DNA from: Methanolinea sp. UBA477
GTDB lineage: Archaea; Halobacteriota; Methanomicrobia; Methanomicrobiales; Methanospirillaceae
Length of the DNA: 6,288 bases
Assembly (NCBI GenBank): GCA_002509485.1
Contig: DAWO01000036.1
Coordinates: forward strand, 1 to 6,288
Direction: 5' to 3'
The notes beneath the pieces are model-generated. The model made no database searches, was not told the origin of the DNA, and saw nothing but the letters and a program-made list of their open reading frames with translations. Positions 4,406 to 6,288 of this stretch are shown here, piece after piece (positions within the stretch are counted from its first letter, which is position 1; each line of letters opens with the position of its first letter). A program made the translations under genes and the position numbers.

Positions 4406-6288
4406 GTGACGACGCCCCTGAAAGTCCTGTATGTAGATGACGAGCCCGATTTACTCGAGATCGGAAAATTGTTCCTGGAGCGGAGCGGGGACTATACCGT
4501 CGCCACCTGTGAGAGTGCTGTTGAGGCGATGAAGCGCATTTCCGGGGAAGCGTTCGATGTCATCGTTTCAGACTACATGATGCCCGAATGCGACGGGATC
4601 CGGTTTCTCAAGCACCTGCGAAAACATGGAGAAGAGACGCCGTTCATCATCTTCACCGGCAAAGGCCGTGAAGAGGTCGTCATCGAGGCATTCGAAAACG
4701 GTGCCGACTTCTACCTCCAGAAAGGCGGGGACCCGAGGGCCCGGTTTGCAGAGCTTTCGCAGAAGATCAGGAAAGCCGCCGACCTCAGGCAGGCCGAGAA
4801 GGCACGACAGGAGAGCGAGGATAAATACAGAATACTCGTTGAGAACGCCAACGAGGTCATCATGGTCATCCAGGACGGCCTGATCCGGTTCTGCAACCCG
4901 CGGATGGCAAACCTTCTCGGCAGGCAGCCGATCGATCCCGATGGGGTCCCGATCGCCGGCTTCATCCACCCCGACGACCAGGAACTCGTGATAGGGCGCC
5001 AACGCGACAGGGCCGCCGGATTGGATGTCCCCTCAAATTACGAAGCCAGGATCGTCTCCTCGACGGGCACGGTCCACCAGGTCCTCATCAACTCCACACG
5101 GATCACCTGGGAAGAGAGACCTGCCCTGCTCGTCCTGCTCTCCGATATTACCGCCCGCAAGCAGGCCGAGGATCGTCTCCTCGCGGTGAACGAGGAACTG
5201 AGATCCCGGATCGAGACCATCGCCCGACAGAACCGTGACCTGAACGCCGCATACAGGCAACTAGCGGCAGCCGAGGAGAGACTCAGGCAGAATTACGAGG
5301 AACTGGAACAGGGCCAGGTCAAAAGGAGGGATGTCGAGGTCAGGTACAGCCTCATTGTCGATGGCGCACAGGAGGGGATCTGGCAGGGGGACGAACAGAA
5401 CAGGACCGTCTTTGCGAACCGGTCCATGCTGGAGATGCTTGGGTATACCACAGAGGAGATGCTCGGAAGGGAGATACTCGATTTCATCGCGGAGAACGAG
5501 CGCGCTGAGCATAAAGAAATGCAGAAAATTCGGCGAAGCGGAGAGAAAGGCCGATACGAACGGACATTCGTCAAAAAAGACGGCTCCATGATCAGGGTGC
5601 ATGTCCTGGCGTCCCCGATACTCGACGATCAGGGGCGATTCCAGGGCTCGTTCGCCATGATCAGCCCGGATGTCGCTGAGCGCAAAAGAGTGGAGAAGGC
5701 ACTCATAGAGGCAAACAAAAAATTAAACCTCCTCTCGAGCATAACACGCCACGATATTCTCAACCAGATCATGGTAATCAAGGGCTACCTTGACTTTGCC
5801 GAAGAACTGAGCGCGGACCAGGTCCAGGTAAAATATCTCGAAACGGTGAAAAAGGCGATATCGACAATCCAGCGACAGATCACGTTCACCCGGGAATACG
5901 AACAGCTCGGCGTGGCCGAACCGGTATGGCTCTCCATCGAAAGACTTGTCAGGAAGGCCGCCGATTCAGCAATCCCCGTCAACTGCGACTGCCAGGGCGT
6001 ATCGGTCTATGCCGATCCGTTGCTTGAGAAGGTCTTCTCAAACCTTATGGACAACACCCTCCGCTACGCCGAAGGGGCGACCGGCGTCCGGTTCCGGTGC
6101 ATACCTGAAGGTTCCGGGCTCGTTATCACCTGGGAAGACGACGGGCCCGGGATCCCCGTTGAAGAAAAAGAGCGGATATTCTCCCGCGGCGTCGGAAAAA
6201 ACACCGGTCTGGGTCTTTTCCTGGCCCGTGAGATCCTCGGGATCACCGGCATCTCCATCCGTGAGACCGGTGAGCCGGGCAGGGGAGC
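4406..6288 (+). CDS. Receiver-PAS-PAS sensor histidine kinase (3' end cut by the window)
   Basis: This is a soluble two-component signalling protein with no membrane segment; 627 codons are visible and probably only a dozen or so are missing. Residues 5-120 form a receiver domain with acidic pair D11-D12, phospho-acceptor D56 (VSDYMMP), T84 and K106. PAS 1 spans about 135-255 and ends in DITARKQAE. Residues 256-312 are a charged, heptad-like coiled coil. PAS 2 spans about 312-432 and ends in DVAERKRVE. The kinase part has H449 in ITRHDILNQ, a box common in methanogen kinases. The ATPase domain shows the N box near 543-550 (VFSNLMDNTLRYAEG), D578-DGPGIP (G1) and G601-LGLFLAREI (G2). An upstream phosphorelay likely controls D56 and the PAS domains sense small molecules or redox state; the output partner is not in the window. 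The GTG at 4406 is the only plausible start, since an in-frame TAA lies at 4400-4402; no strong ribosome binding site precedes it. Confidence 0.92.
   Translation, partial: MTTPLKVLYVDDEPDLLEIGKLFLERSGDYTVATCESAVEAMKRISGEAFDVIVSDYMMPECDGIRFLKHLRKHGEETPFIIFTGKGREEVVIEAFENGADFYLQKGGDPRARFAELSQKIRKAADLRQAEKARQESEDKYRILVENANEVIMVIQDGLIRFCNPRMANLLGRQPIDPDGVPIAGFIHPDDQELVIGRQRDRAAGLDVPSNYEARIVSSTGTVHQVLINSTRITWEERPALLVLLSDITARKQAEDRLLAVNEELRSRIETIARQNRDLNAAYRQLAAAEERLRQNYEELEQGQVKRRDVEVRYSLIVDGAQEGIWQGDEQNRTVFANRSMLEMLGYTTEEMLGREILDFIAENERAEHKEMQKIRRSGEKGRYERTFVKKDGSMIRVHVLASPILDDQGRFQGSFAMISPDVAERKRVEKALIEANKKLNLLSSITRHDILNQIMVIKGYLDFAEELSADQVQVKYLETVKKAISTIQRQITFTREYEQLGVAEPVWLSIERLVRKAADSAIPVNCDCQGVSVYADPLLEKVFSNLMDNTLRYAEGATGVRFRCIPEGSGLVITWEDDGPGIPVEEKERIFSRGVGKNTGLGLFLAREILGITGISIRETGEPGRG

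Noticed and set aside
1..6288. tRNA, rRNA, CRISPR array or insertion sequence
   Set aside because: I found no cloverleaf, no regularly spaced direct repeats, and no transposase or integrase. The 110-base inverted-repeat unit at 958-1067 lacks evident flanking target duplications, so it is not called a mobile element.

Overview
The window looks like a piece of a methanogenic archaeal chromosome, most likely from the order Methanomicrobiales (Methanoculleus/Methanofollis-like). This is an inference. It rests on the sensor kinase, whose RHDILNQ-type phosphoacceptor box and receiver-PAS-PAS order are common in that group, on TATA-like elements placed where archaeal promoters sit, on leader-poor starts, on GAGGTG-type ribosome binding sites, and on GC-rich coding DNA between AT-richer gaps. 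The window holds mostly single genes on alternating strands, with no large operon.

Left part (1-1437). A DedA/VTT membrane protein lies on the minus strand at 160-888. A GC-rich hairpin and a T run at 25-84 probably end transcription of a plus-strand gene lying to the left of the window. Upstream of dedA is about 550 bases without a convincing gene. This gap holds a perfect 16-bp inverted repeat (958-973 / 1052-1067) that encloses a good TATA box, and a second TATA-like sequence framed by a short inverted repeat (1294-1315). It is the most structured non-coding DNA in the window.

Middle (1438-2710). A small four-helix membrane protein of unknown function (1438-1878, plus) is followed by a terminator-like structure. 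On the minus strand comes a MntA-HepT (minimal nucleotidyltransferase antitoxin / HEPN RNase toxin) operon. mntA (2414-2710) is intact. The hepT reading frame (2072-2417) is broken by two frameshifts, one in a T5/A5 stretch and one in a GA dinucleotide repeat. Undoing both gives an uninterrupted 114-residue HepT with the R-X4-H-X-Y catalytic/AMPylation motif. The antitoxin therefore survives while the toxin appears disabled, unless the shifts are assembly errors or a phase-variable switch.

Right part (2711-6288). A RimJ/RimL-type GNAT acetyltransferase (plus) converges on a chagasin-like cysteine peptidase inhibitor made as a lipoprotein (minus). That gene diverges from a large soluble signalling protein (4406 to the window end, plus, truncated by the edge) with the order receiver-PAS-coiled coil-PAS-histidine kinase-ATPase.

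The genes do not form one pathway. The two observations most worth following are the double-frameshifted hepT next to an intact mntA, and the promoter enclosed by inverted repeats upstream of dedA, which resembles an invertible or looping control element. I do not see a clearly new multi-gene system here.
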